Positions 32,951 through 41,282 of a stretch of 64,000 nt of DNA are shown piece by piece. Position 1 is the first letter of the stretch; each line of letters opens with the position of its first letter. This DNA is from Erythrobacter colymbi (GTDB lineage Bacteria; Pseudomonadota; Alphaproteobacteria; Sphingomonadales; Sphingomonadaceae): contig NZ_MUYK01000006.1 of assembly GCF_002155685.1 (NCBI RefSeq), positions 140,231-204,230 on the forward strand. Direction: 5' to 3'. Both the position numbers and the translations under genes were made by a program. The notes beneath the pieces were generated by a model. The model ran no database searches. It had not been told where the DNA came from and saw nothing but the letters and a program-made list of their open reading frames with translations.

Positions 32951-34699
32951 TTGGAATTGCGCATCATCGACCCGCTCACCCTCACTCCCGATGTCGATCC
33001 GGCCGCCGTGCCGCCGCCGTCCTCGTCGGGGCGGGCGCGGCGCTGGCTGGTGCAATATCCCCGCGCGATCCCGCTGGTCATCTTCCTCGCGCTCGCCGCG
33101 ATCACCGCGCTCAGCGTCTTCGCGATCGAGAGCAACGCCCGCGCCCGCGAAAGAGCGCAGATGCGCGAACATGCGCAAGGGGTGGCCGCCGCGCTCGACC
33201 GCAGCGGGGGCGGTTTCACCTCCTACCTGCGCGCAGGCGCCGCGCTGTTCGCCAGCGTCGAGGAAGTCAGCCCGGCGACCTTCGACAGCTTCGTGCGGGC
33301 ATTGAAGCTGAACACGGAGTATTCGGGCGCGGAAGGGATCGGCTGGATCCCGGTGATGGAGGCGCGCGATCTGCCCGCCTTCCTGTCCCGCACGCGCGCC
33401 AGCCAGCCCGCCTATCCCGACATCTTTCCTGCGCCTACGAGCAGCACCGGGCGGGTCGCCCCTGTGGCGATGTTCGCGCCCGAGACCGCGGTGAACCGCC
33501 GCGCGCTTGGCTACGACATGTACTCCGACCCCGCCCGCGCCGCCGCCATGGCAGAGGCCGAGCTGACGCTGCGCCCCGCGGCGTCCGGCCGGATCATCCT
33601 CTTGCAGGAAACCAGCGGCACCGCGCCGGCTTTCGCGATCTACATGCCGGTGTTCCGCGATGCCGGATCGGGCGAGCGCAGGCTGAAGGGCTTCGTCTAC
33701 ACCCCCTTCCGTGCGCGCGAGTTCCTCGATGCGGCGATCGACCGGCAGGGGCAGGGCCGCTTCGGGGTGCGGCTGTATGATGGCGAGGTCTCGACCGGGC
33801 ACCTGCTTGTCGCGGATTCAATCGCCGATGCCGCGAAGGAAACGGTCGCGCAGGAAGTCGTCATCGCCGATCGCAAGCTGATGCTGGTGATCGAGAGCGC
33901 GAATGTGCAGGTGCTATCCCCGCTTTCGATGGTGACGCTGGTCTTCGGTCTGGCGCTGGCGAGCCTGCTGATGCTGCTGGTACGGCTGCTGACCCAGCAG
34001 GCCTTCGAGGATCAGGCGCGGCTCGCCTTCTTCGAGGAACAGCACTCGATCCGCAATTCGCTGACCCGCGAATTGAACCACCGCGTGAAGAACACGCTGG
34101 CCAATGTGCTGTCGATCCTGTCGCTGACCCGCAGGCGCGCGAGCGGGCTCGATGATTTCGCCGATAGCCTCGAGGGCCGCATCCGCGCGCTGTCGGCCAC
34201 CCATGATCTGCTCACCGTGACCGATTGGGGTACCACCCCGATCCGCGCGGTAATCGAGGCCGAGCTCCAGCATTTCCGCGTGGCGCTGGGCGATGCGATC
34301 CTGCTCGAGGGGCCGGATCTGGAACTGGCGCCCAATGATGCGCTGTCCTTCGGGCTCGCCGTCCACGAACTCGCCACCAATGCCGCCAAGTACGGCGCAT
34401 TGAGCGTTCCGGGCGGCAAGGTCAGGATCCGCTGGCAGAAGGGCGATGACCCCGCGGCGGAGACCGCATGGGCCGAGGTCGAATGGCAGGAGACCGGCGG
34501 GCCGCCAGTGCCCGGACAGCGCCGCCGCGGGTTCGGGACCGAGCTAATCGAGAAGGTGGTCGCCCACGAACTGCGCCAGCCGGTGACGCTCGATTTCGAC
34601 CCCGCGGGCGTGCGCTGCGTGCTGCGGGTGCCGGTGCGGCGTCCGGCCGACTTCAGGATCAGGGAGCGCGAGGCGGACCGGCGGGTGAGGAAGCCTTGA
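32951..34699 (+). CDS. CHASE-domain sensor histidine kinase of the HisKA_2/HWE type
   Basis: 582 residues from TTG 32951; TTG 32957 is also possible and no ATG/GTG fits. A transmembrane segment (AIPLVIFLALAAITALSVFA) precedes a periplasmic CHASE domain (about residues 70-290, with EYSGAEGIGWIPVM and RALGYDMYSDPARAAAMAEA). A second membrane segment (SMVTLVFGLALASLLMLLVR) leads to the kinase core. The phosphoacceptor His377 lies in RELNHRVKNTLANVLSILSL, the HisKA_2/HWE signature, and the ATP lid has AVHELATNAAKYGALS and RRGFGTELIEKVV. Kinases of this class phosphorylate PhyR, encoded convergently downstream. So this is a likely stress sensor for the locus, probably EcfG-inducible. The ligand is unknown. 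Confidence 0.88.
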   Translation: MELRIIDPLTLTPDVDPAAVPPPSSSGRARRWLVQYPRAIPLVIFLALAAITALSVFAIESNARARERAQMREHAQGVAAALDRSGGGFTSYLRAGAALFASVEEVSPATFDSFVRALKLNTEYSGAEGIGWIPVMEARDLPAFLSRTRASQPAYPDIFPAPTSSTGRVAPVAMFAPETAVNRRALGYDMYSDPARAAAMAEAELTLRPAASGRIILLQETSGTAPAFAIYMPVFRDAGSGERRLKGFVYTPFRAREFLDAAIDRQGQGRFGVRLYDGEVSTGHLLVADSIADAAKETVAQEVVIADRKLMLVIESANVQVLSPLSMVTLVFGLALASLLMLLVRLLTQQAFEDQARLAFFEEQHSIRNSLTRELNHRVKNTLANVLSILSLTRRRASGLDDFADSLEGRIRALSATHDLLTVTDWGTTPIRAVIEAELQHFRVALGDAILLEGPDLELAPNDALSFGLAVHELATNAAKYGALSVPGGKVRIRWQKGDDPAAETAWAEVEWQETGGPPVPGQRRRGFGTELIEKVVAHELRQPVTLDFDPAGVRCVLRVPVRRPADFRIREREADRRVRKP

Positions 34700-34728
34700 T
34701 TTTGCGGTCGCGCTGACGCGCGATTGCC

Positions 34729-35517
34729 TCACAGGGGCCTGGTCGAGCCGAAAAACAGCGCCTGGCTGATCGCCGCGCGCACCGTGGCTTCCTGAAACGG
34801 CTTGGTGACGAGGTAGGTCGGCTCGGGCCGGTCGCCGGTCAGCAGGCGTTCGGGATAGGCGGTAATGAAAATCACCGGCATCGTGCCCACGCTGAGGATA
34901 TCGTCGACCGCGTCGAGGCCCGAGGATCCGTCGGCGAGCTGGATGTCGGCGAGCACCAGACCCGGCATCGACTCGGCCACGGCCGCGCGGGCCTGCGTGC
35001 GGGTCGCCGCGGTGCCGCTGACCGTGTGTCCGAGGCCGGTGACGAGGTCTTCGAGCTGCATCGCGATCAGCGGTTCGTCCTCGATGATGAGCACGCTGGT
35101 GGTCTGTTCGCGCTCGATCTCGGCGATGGCCTCCGCGACCAGCGCCTCGACCTCTTCCGGCGAGCGTTCGAGGATCGCGGCGGCTTCGGCGACGGTAAAA
35201 TCCTCCAGCGTCGTCAGCAGCAGCGCCTGCCGCGCCGGGGGCGTGATCGCGCCGAGGCGGGCCTGCGCGCCGGCCTCGTGCTCGCTGGTCGGAGTGCCGC
35301 TTGTGGCCCCGCCCGAACCGCTCGCCCAGACCTTGCCGAAAGCGCGGTAGAGCGGCACGCGCCCGCCCGAGAGGCTCGCCATCAGTGCCTCGTCGGCGAG
35401 CACCGCCTCGAGCATTTCGCGCACGAAAGCATCGCCGCTGGCCTGCGATCCGGTCAGCGCGCGGGCATAGCGGCGCAGGAAGGGCAGGTTGGCCGCGATC
35501 TGGCTTCCGAGGGACAT
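34729..35517 (-). CDS. phyR: General stress response regulator PhyR
   Basis: 262 residues. The N-terminal part (about 1-130) is a sigma-factor-like domain (IAANLPFLRRYARALTGSQA, ARQALLLTTLEDFTVAEAAA, ILERSPEEVEALVAEAI). The C-terminal part is a receiver domain starting VLIIEDEPLIAMQLEDL, with phospho-acceptor Asp191 in LADIQLADGSSGLDAV and Lys in YLVTKPF. On phosphorylation the sigma-like domain mimics EcfG and captures NepR. I started at ATG 35517, where the family begins; the open frame further upstream is not conserved-looking. The gene is convergent with the kinase. Confidence 0.95.
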   Translation of the reverse strand: MSLGSQIAANLPFLRRYARALTGSQASGDAFVREMLEAVLADEALMASLSGGRVPLYRAFGKVWASGSGGATSGTPTSEHEAGAQARLGAITPPARQALLLTTLEDFTVAEAAAILERSPEEVEALVAEAIAEIEREQTTSVLIIEDEPLIAMQLEDLVTGLGHTVSGTAATRTQARAAVAESMPGLVLADIQLADGSSGLDAVDDILSVGTMPVIFITAYPERLLTGDRPEPTYLVTKPFQEATVRAAISQALFFGSTRPL

Positions 35518-35693
35518 GAGACACCTTTCGCTGGTCAGGACAGGCAAGCGACTCAGCCCATAGCGGTTCGCCGCGCATTCGTCGCGCCTATCCGACAAAC
35601 TGCTGGAAAGTCGAGGTTTCCTCGGTAGTTTCCCTAGGGTCAAAAAAATTTCGGGAGTCCCGGGAACCGCTCGCAAAGCCGATCATTATAGCC

Positions 35694-35784
35694 TTGTCAC
35701 CGCCGAGACCCCCCTCCCGTCCAAGCGGCTGGTGATACGATCCCGAAAGGCCTCTGCTCGCTTGCGAGTGGAGGCCTTTTTTCT
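35694..35784 (+). ncRNA. Candidate EcfG-linked small RNA upstream of phyR
   Basis: The 312-base stretch between phyR and the next gene has no supported protein. On the + strand GGAAC (35663-35667), 16 bases and CATT (35684-35687) resemble an EcfG promoter with one mismatch. About 60 bases after it a 15-bp stem (35747-35761 with 35764-35778, including two G-T pairs, loop TT) is followed by six T residues: a strong + strand terminator with no coding gene to terminate. The predicted RNA of about 90 bases carries a C-rich CCCCCCTCCCG segment (near 35710-35719), a possible anti-Shine-Dalgarno sequence. The promoter match is imperfect and expression is untested. Confidence 0.45.
35747..35784 (+). 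terminator. Intrinsic terminator without an upstream + strand gene
   Basis: AAGGCCTCTGCTCGC and GCGAGTGGAGGCCTT pair over 15 positions around TT, then TTTTTT follows on the + strand. On the minus strand the same hairpin is followed only by TTTC, but it could also slow transcription leaving the 35830-37005 gene. The strong + strand U-run supports a short + strand transcript. Confidence 0.75.
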
Positions 35785-35829
35785 TGGTCTGCCACCCCCC
35801 CATTCCGTTGGAACGGGGAGGGACCGGTT

Positions 35830-37005
35830 CTACCCTAGCGATCTTTCGTAGATCACGTATTCGCGGTTGATCTTCGACTGGATCGTGTCCGCGATCGCGA
35901 CCATCCCCTGGTTGTCCTCGAGGATCCAGCCGATCTCGCCGCGGGTCGAGCTGTACTTGCTCGTCGCCTGCACGCGGATTTCCTCGATCATCATGAAGGC
36001 GAGCTGGCTGGCGAGGCGGCTGGAGTGGAACTCCTTGAGCACCCCCATCAGCGGCACGCGCATGCCTGCCCCCTTGGGGAAACGCAGCCAGCGGAGCATG
36101 GTGATCCAGCCGAACGGGAACAGCTTGCCCCTGATCTTCGCCAGTGCGGCGTTGATGTCCGGCCAGGTCAGCATGAAGGCCACCGGCCGCCCGTCGAGCT
36201 CGGCGATCATGTTGAGGTCTTCGAAGATCAGCGGGCGCAGCTTCTTGCCCGCATAGGCGACCTCGGCCGGGCTGAACGGCACGAAGCCCCAGTTGTCCGA
36301 CCACGCATCGTTGAGGATGCCGAGGATCGTCGCGACTTCCGCATCCCAGTCCTTCTTGCGCACCTTGCGGATCGTGATCCGCGCATTCTTGTGGCCCGAT
36401 TGCACGATCCGCTGCACCAGCGGGGGGAAGGGCTTCGTGATGTCGAGATCGTAGGTGTAGAGCGTCTTCGCCCGGGCATAGCCGGCCGCTTCGATCCAGC
36501 CGGCGTAGTGCGCGGGGTGGTGGCCCATCAGCAGCATCGGGGCATGATCCTGCCCCTTCACCAGCAGGCCCGGCTCTTCCCAGATCGACAGCGAGATCGG
36601 ACCGAGCACCCGGTGCATCCCCTGACCGACCAGCCACGCTTCGGCCGCCGCAAGCAGCGCGCGGGCGATGCTCTCGTCCTCGGCATCGAAATATCCGAAG
36701 AAACCGGTGCCGGGGCCGAAGCCCTGTTCGGCCGGCATGGCGAGCGCGAGCTCGTCGATATGCGCCGATATGCGACCGACGGGCTTGCCGCCCTGCTTGG
36801 CGATGAACAGCTGCACCCGCGCATGGCCGAAGAACGGGTTCTTCGCGGGATCGACCAGCTCGATCTGTTCGGCGCGGATCTGCGGGACGAAGTGGGGCAG
36901 GCGGTCGGAGAACGCCCGGCCGAGATCGACAAAGGCCTCCCTCCCGCGCTTGTCGCCGACGGGCTCGATCACTATCTCTGCCCCGCGGGCCAATACATCC
37001 GTCAC
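35830..37005 (-). CDS. Conserved GNAT-like acyltransferase family protein of unknown substrate
   Basis: 391 residues from GTG 37005, preceded by GAGGA at 7 bases; a TTG 21 codons upstream lacks such a site. The first half has VQLFIAKQGGKPVGRISAHI, then FGYFDAEDESIARALLAAAE and AWLVGQGMHRVLGPISLSI, a layout like a GNAT N-acetyltransferase fold (strand, 'VGri', helix). The second half has DWDAEVATILGILNDAWSDN, WGFVPFSPAEVA and RPVAFMLTWPDIN, suggesting a second GNAT-like lobe. Such double-lobed proteins are widespread in proteobacteria, and their substrate is not known to me. The intrinsic hairpin at 35747-35778 lies downstream. Confidence 0.65.
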   Translation of the reverse strand: MTDVLARGAEIVIEPVGDKRGREAFVDLGRAFSDRLPHFVPQIRAEQIELVDPAKNPFFGHARVQLFIAKQGGKPVGRISAHIDELALAMPAEQGFGPGTGFFGYFDAEDESIARALLAAAEAWLVGQGMHRVLGPISLSIWEEPGLLVKGQDHAPMLLMGHHPAHYAGWIEAAGYARAKTLYTYDLDITKPFPPLVQRIVQSGHKNARITIRKVRKKDWDAEVATILGILNDAWSDNWGFVPFSPAEVAYAGKKLRPLIFEDLNMIAELDGRPVAFMLTWPDINAALAKIRGKLFPFGWITMLRWLRFPKGAGMRVPLMGVLKEFHSSRLASQLAFMMIEEIRVQATSKYSSTRGEIGWILEDNQGMVAIADTIQSKINREYVIYERSLG

Positions 37006-37102
37006 GCCGCCGTCCTCGTATTTGCGGTTGATCAAGGTGTCTGTGTCGCGCCCGCGCCATTCGCGCAAGGCGTTCGATCACATTGACCAACAACACGCGT
37101 TT

Positions 37103-37134
37103 GGCGCGCATCCCGTTTTGGGGTAGGGCGCGCC
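37103..37134. repeat. Inverted repeat in the divergent promoter region of the desaturase
   Basis: GGCGCGC (37103-37109) and GCGCGCC (37128-37134) are perfect inverted arms with 18 bases between, 18 bases before the desaturase start. The 146-base region also separates it from the divergent acyltransferase-like gene. The repeat could be an operator or a 5' leader hairpin; no regulator can be named. Confidence 0.35.
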
Positions 37135-37151
37135 TCAGGATTGTACCGAAA

Positions 37152-38243
37152 ATGACCATGCACCAGACCATCCCCGCCGCGCCCCTGCCAGTGCCCCCGA
37201 AGGCGACCCGCCTCCAGTTCATGGCCGAGGACGACAAGGCGATGCTGCGCGCCGCGCGCGACCTGACCAAAGGTCTGGGCGAGGCGAAGGCGGGCATCTA
37301 CTGGCCCGACATGCTGCTTTCGGCCGGGATCGGCTATGCCGGGATCGCGGTGGCGATCGTCTCGGGCAGCCTCGGCGTGAAGATCGCCGCGGGGCTGGTC
37401 GCGGCGCTGGCGCTCTACCGCGCGCTGATGTTCATCCACGAGCTGACCCACATTCACCGCGATGCCCTTCCGGGCTTCCGTACGGGCTGGAACCTGCTGG
37501 TCGGCATTCCGATGCTGACGCCCTCCTTCATGTACGAGGGCGTCCACACGATCCACCACAAGCGCACGCAGTATGGCACGGTCGAGGATCCCGAATACCT
37601 GCCGCTGGCGCTGATGAAGCCGTGGAGCCTGCCTGCCTTCGTGCTGGTGGCGATGCTGCTGCCGGTGGGCCTGCTGCTGCGCTTCGGCGTGCTCTATCCG
37701 CTCGGCCTCGTCATCCCGCCGCTGCGCACATTCGTGTGGGAGCGTTTCTCCTCGCTCTCAATCAATCCGGAGTTCCGCCGCAAGGCGCCCGAGGGTGATT
37801 TCTCGCTGCGGGTGCGCTGGCAGGAAGCGGGCGCGAGCCTCTGGGCGATCGCGCTGATCGCGAGCGGCTTCGTGTTCGGCTGGGAGCCGCTGGTGACGGC
37901 GATGGCGATCCTGTCCTTCGCCGCCGTGCTCAACCAGCTGCGCACGCTGGTCGCGCATCTGTGGGAGAACGAGGGCGAGGCGATGACGGTGACGGCGCAG
38001 TTCCTCGACTCTGTCAACGTGCCCCCGCCCGGTGTTGCAGCCGAGATCTGGGCGCCGGTAGGCCTGCGCTATCATGCGCTCCACCACCTGATGCCCTCGA
38101 TGCCCTATCATGACCTGCCCGAAGCCCACCGCCGCCTCGCGCGCGAGCTTGGGACGGGTTCCACCTATGAAGGCGCGAACCACCCGGGGATGCTGACGCT
38201 GGTGGGCCGGATCGCCAAGAGCACGATGGGGCGGCGGGCGTAG
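37152..38243 (+). CDS. Membrane fatty acid desaturase
   Basis: 363 residues with all three histidine boxes of the type 1 fatty acid desaturase family: HELTHIHRD, HTIHHKRTQYG and HALHHLMPSMPYHD. Hydrophobic stretches include WPDMLLSAGIGYAGIAVAIV, FVLVAMLLPVGLLLRFGVLY and LWAIALIASGFVFGWEPLVT. The di-iron enzyme would introduce a double bond into membrane acyl chains or a related lipid, at the inner membrane. The start is ATG 37152; the nearest purine tract (AGGA) is 12 bases upstream, and ATG 37158 is an alternative. This one is canonical, unlike the desaturase at 24001-24906. Confidence 0.85.
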   Translation: MTMHQTIPAAPLPVPPKATRLQFMAEDDKAMLRAARDLTKGLGEAKAGIYWPDMLLSAGIGYAGIAVAIVSGSLGVKIAAGLVAALALYRALMFIHELTHIHRDALPGFRTGWNLLVGIPMLTPSFMYEGVHTIHHKRTQYGTVEDPEYLPLALMKPWSLPAFVLVAMLLPVGLLLRFGVLYPLGLVIPPLRTFVWERFSSLSINPEFRRKAPEGDFSLRVRWQEAGASLWAIALIASGFVFGWEPLVTAMAILSFAAVLNQLRTLVAHLWENEGEAMTVTAQFLDSVNVPPPGVAAEIWAPVGLRYHALHHLMPSMPYHDLPEAHRRLARELGTGSTYEGANHPGMLTLVGRIAKSTMGRRA

Positions 38244-38254
38244 CAGAACTACTT

Positions 38255-38343
38255 CCGTTCGTGCTGAGCTTGTCGAAGCACCGTACTTCTTCCTCCAACA
38301 TCGAGAAGAAAAAACGGCCCTTCGACAAGCTCAGGGCGAACGG
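38255..38343. repeat. Intergenic inverted repeat element, copy 1 (CCGTTCG...CGAACGG)
   Basis: The left arm CCGTTCGTGCTGAGCTTGTC (38255-38278 with GAAG) and the right arm CTTCGACAAGCTCAGGGCGA (38320-38343 with ACGG) are near-perfect inverted complements around 41 bases. It sits between the convergent desaturase and GNAT genes. This 'gtgctgagcttgtcgaag / cttcgacaagctcagggcgaac' type is common in sphingomonad intergenic regions. It probably folds into a long hairpin that terminates or protects both transcripts. A related copy is at 61267-61333. Confidence 0.85.
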
Positions 38344-38358
38344 GGTTCGTTGGAGTCC

Positions 38359-38817
38359 CTAATCCAGAAAGCAGATCATCGCGCAGCGGCGGTCGGCATC
38401 GAGGCCGTTGTCGACCTCGACCGCGAGTTCGCCCGCCAGCCTTATGTGCGCATCGAGCGCGGTGACTTCCTCGAAGCCGAGCTGTGCGAAGAAGGGTGCG
38501 CCGTCCTCGCGGTCGGTGGTGAGAGTCAGCGCCTTTACGCCGGTATTGCGCGCGTCGATCAGCGCCGCGCGCACCAATCCCCGTCCGATCCCGCGCTTCC
38601 GGAAGGCGGGGAGGACGGACAGCTCCCAGATGTGGAGTTCGCGGCGGAAGGGCTCGGCCACCAGCACGCCTGCCAATGCATCGCCGACATGGCTGACGAG
38701 GCTGTGACCCTTGCGGATCAGCCGGGCGTAGCCCTCGGCGGTGCGGGGGCTGTCGGCGGCGATGTCCGGCATCGCCGCGGCATCGGCAGGGCGCGCGAGG
38801 CGCAGCGACCAGCTCAC
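38359..38817 (-). CDS. GNAT family N-acetyltransferase
   Basis: 152 residues starting at GTG 38817, which overlaps the lptG stop by 4 bp. The GNAT core is visible: a central strand ELHIWELSVLPAFRKRGIGR with the acetyl-CoA pyrophosphate-binding R-x-x-G-x-G-x-G/A-like loop (RKRGIGRGL), then LVRAALIDARNTGVKALTLT and FFAQLGFEEV. The substrate cannot be told from sequence. Translational coupling to lptG suggests it is read on the lptF-lptG transcript, but a functional link to LPS export is not implied. Confidence 0.88.
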   Translation of the reverse strand: MSWSLRLARPADAAAMPDIAADSPRTAEGYARLIRKGHSLVSHVGDALAGVLVAEPFRRELHIWELSVLPAFRKRGIGRGLVRAALIDARNTGVKALTLTTDREDGAPFFAQLGFEEVTALDAHIRLAGELAVEVDNGLDADRRCAMICFLD

Positions 38818-39923
38818 TCCTCGGTCCGCACCAGCACCGTCTCGCCCACGAGCAGGAACAGCACGAAGGGCGCCCAGGCCGCGAGCAGCGGCGGGTAGCC
38901 GCCGAAGCTGCCCATCGCGAGTGCGGCATTGTCGACCACGAAATAGGCAAAGCCCAGCGCCATGCCGATGATCGCGCGAACGAACAGCTGGCCCGAACGC
39001 GCAAGTCCGAAGGCGGCGACCGATCCCAGGAGCGGCATCAGCAGCGCCGAGAGCGGGCCCGACAGGCGGTGCCACCACTTGGCGCGCATCTCGTCTGTAT
39101 TGCGGCCTGCTGTCTCGTAAGCGTCGATCGAAGCCTTCAGCTCCCAGAAGTTCTGCGCATCGGCATCGACCGACTGGAGCATGATCCGCTCGGGCGAGAG
39201 GTTCTGCCCCACGATCAGCGCCGCCGGGCGCTCGGTCACGGCGCCCGCGACATCGAACTGCACCGGCTGTTCCAGCCGCCAGCCGGGGCTGGCATAGGTT
39301 GCGCGGGGGCTGCGGATCTGCTCGCGAATGATGCCGCCGGGCGCGCGGGCGTACCAGGTGACACCGGTCAGGACGATGTCCTTGCCTGTCCCCGTCAGCG
39401 TCGCGGCCGAGAGGATGTTGACCCCGTCGGTCAGGTAGATGTTCGAGCGCGGCTTGCCCGCTGTGCCCTCCGCCTCGGGGATCGGGCCGTACTCCGCCGC
39501 CTCCCACGCATCGAGCGTCGCATTGGCGCGGGTCACGATCCGCTCGTTGAAGCCGAAGCTCACCGCCGAGACCAGCGCCGCAGTCAGCAGCAGCGGGGCG
39601 AGCACCTGATGCGCGGAGAGCCCCGCTGCCTTCATCGCCACCACCTCGCTGTTCTGGTTCAGCGTCACCAGCGTGATCAGCGTCGCCAGCAGAACCGAAT
39701 AGGGCAGGAAGCGGCTCGCCAGCTGCGGCGCGCGCAATGAGGCGTATTTGAGGATCTCCGCCTGCCCGTTGCCCTTTACCGCAAGGATGTCGCCCGAGGT
39801 CGACAGCAGGTCGAGCGCCAGCAGCACCAGCACCAGCATCACCAGCACGGCAAAGATGCGCACCACGAACAGCTTCGCCAGATAGAGCGTCAGCGTGCGC
39901 GAGGGGAAGAAATCGAGCTGCAT
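38814..39923 (-). CDS. lptG: LPS export ABC transporter permease LptG
   Basis: 369 residues. N-terminal membrane helices (FVVRIFAVLVMLVLVLLALD), a periplasmic beta-jellyroll middle and three C-terminal helices (LSALLMPLLGSVAAFGLARS, FVRAIIGMALGFAYFVVDN, LLAAWAPFVLFLLVGETVLV) match the YjgP/YjgQ family. With LptF and LptB it forms the inner-membrane pump that lifts LPS to the Lpt bridge. It lies 9 bases downstream of lptF, the conserved order. LptG rather than LptF is assigned from its downstream place and N-terminal sequence (LYLAKLF near the start). Confidence 0.93.
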   Translation of the reverse strand: MQLDFFPSRTLTLYLAKLFVVRIFAVLVMLVLVLLALDLLSTSGDILAVKGNGQAEILKYASLRAPQLASRFLPYSVLLATLITLVTLNQNSEVVAMKAAGLSAHQVLAPLLLTAALVSAVSFGFNERIVTRANATLDAWEAAEYGPIPEAEGTAGKPRSNIYLTDGVNILSAATLTGTGKDIVLTGVTWYARAPGGIIREQIRSPRATYASPGWRLEQPVQFDVAGAVTERPAALIVGQNLSPERIMLQSVDADAQNFWELKASIDAYETAGRNTDEMRAKWWHRLSGPLSALLMPLLGSVAAFGLARSGQLFVRAIIGMALGFAYFVVDNAALAMGSFGGYPPLLAAWAPFVLFLLVGETVLVRTEE

Positions 39924-39932
39924 TGCCGGGGC

Positions 39933-41177
39933 CTATTCCGCCGGAGCTGGGTCTGCGGCCGGCTGATAGGCGCGCGGTGGCTGGCGGCGGCTGAACAGCT
40001 TGCCGATCCGCTTCGATAGCTTGGCGAAGGCCATTTCCAGCGCTCCGATCGCCTGCCCGCCGGGGACATAGGCGACGCGGTAATACATCCACAGGATCAG
40101 CCCCGCGAACAGCACGAAGGGCACCCAGAAGGCCAGCACCGGATCGAGCCGCCCGATGGAAGCCACGTCCTCCCCGTACTGGTTCACCTTGTGATAGGCG
40201 ACCACCATCACGATCGACACGAACACGCCGAGCGCGCTGGTCGAGCGCTTGGGCGGGATCGCGAGCGCCACCGCCAGCAGCGGCATCAGGAACATCATCA
40301 CGATCTCGACCAGCCGGAAATTGAAGCTGGCAACGCTCGCATCGCGCCGGTCGGGGGCGCTGTCGCGGCTCCAGCCGATCCGGAGCAGTTCGGGCAGGAT
40401 ATACTCGCGCGTCTCGTCACCGCGCGCGCGGAACTTTTCCATCGCGGGCAGATCGATCGGCAGGTCGTGGCGGCTGAAGCTCAGGACGCGCGGGGTCTGG
40501 CCCTTCATGCCGGTATCCTGGATGATCGTGCCTTCGGTCAGGCGCAGGATGATCGTGTCGGGATTGTCGCGGGTGGCGAGGAAGGCTCCCTCGCGCGCGC
40601 TGATCGAGAGCACCTGCCCCTTCTTGTTGGCGACGCGGGCGAAGATGCCGATCAGGCGGCGCCCGTCATCCTCGCTCTCCTCGATCCGCAGCGCCATGCG
40701 GTCGGCCAGCGTGGTGAATTCGCCGACCTTGATCGAGGCCCCCAGCGCGCCCGAGCGCAGTTCGTATTCGAGCTGTTCGTAATAGTAGCGGCTCAAGGGC
40801 TGCACGTAGAACACCAGCGCCACGTTGACCGCCATCAGCACGACCGTGATGAGGTAGGGCATCCGCAGCAGCCGGTTATAGGACAGGCCGACTGCACGCA
40901 TGGTGTCGAGCTCCGAGGAGGTCGCGAGCTTGCGGAACGCCAGCAGCACCCCGAGCAGCAGCCCCAAGGGAATCGCGAGGCTCGCATATTCGGGGATCAG
41001 CGCGCCGAGCATCTTGAACACCACGCCCACCGGCCCGCCTTCGACCGCGACGAAATCGAACAGCCGCAGCATCTTGTCGAGCATCAGCAGCGACGCCGCC
41101 AGCGCGAAGACGCCGAGCATCGGCACGACCGTTAGCCGCAGGATGTAGCGATCGATGGCGGGGATGAAGTTGAACAA
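39933..41177 (-). CDS. lptF: LPS export ABC transporter permease LptF
   Basis: 414 residues. It begins MFNFIPAIDRYILRLTVVPM and has the coupling segment YASLAIPLGLLLGVLLAFRK LATSSELDTMRAVGLSYNRL-type motif shared by LptF/LptG permeases (the SELDTMRAVG part contacts LptB). C-terminal helices include EIVMMFLMPLLAVALAIPP and PVLAFWVPFVLFAGLILWMY. It is an essential LPS transporter subunit in the inner membrane. ATG 41177 is the start, and lptG follows on the same transcript. Confidence 0.94.
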   Translation of the reverse strand: MFNFIPAIDRYILRLTVVPMLGVFALAASLLMLDKMLRLFDFVAVEGGPVGVVFKMLGALIPEYASLAIPLGLLLGVLLAFRKLATSSELDTMRAVGLSYNRLLRMPYLITVVLMAVNVALVFYVQPLSRYYYEQLEYELRSGALGASIKVGEFTTLADRMALRIEESEDDGRRLIGIFARVANKKGQVLSISAREGAFLATRDNPDTIILRLTEGTIIQDTGMKGQTPRVLSFSRHDLPIDLPAMEKFRARGDETREYILPELLRIGWSRDSAPDRRDASVASFNFRLVEIVMMFLMPLLAVALAIPPKRSTSALGVFVSIVMVVAYHKVNQYGEDVASIGRLDPVLAFWVPFVLFAGLILWMYYRVAYVPGGQAIGALEMAFAKLSKRIGKLFSRRQPPRAYQPAADPAPAE

Positions 41178-41282
41178 GTCGAGCGGTTCCGTGGATTGCG
41201 CCGGCGCCCCGCAGCCCTAGCCGCTTCGGCTGCGCGCGTCATGTCCCCAATTGCTCTGGCCTGTCGAAGCTTGACCGGGGCT

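Noticed and set aside
35518..35676. Upstream extension of phyR
   Set aside because: The extension has no family similarity, while the ATG at 35517 gives the normal PhyR N-terminus.
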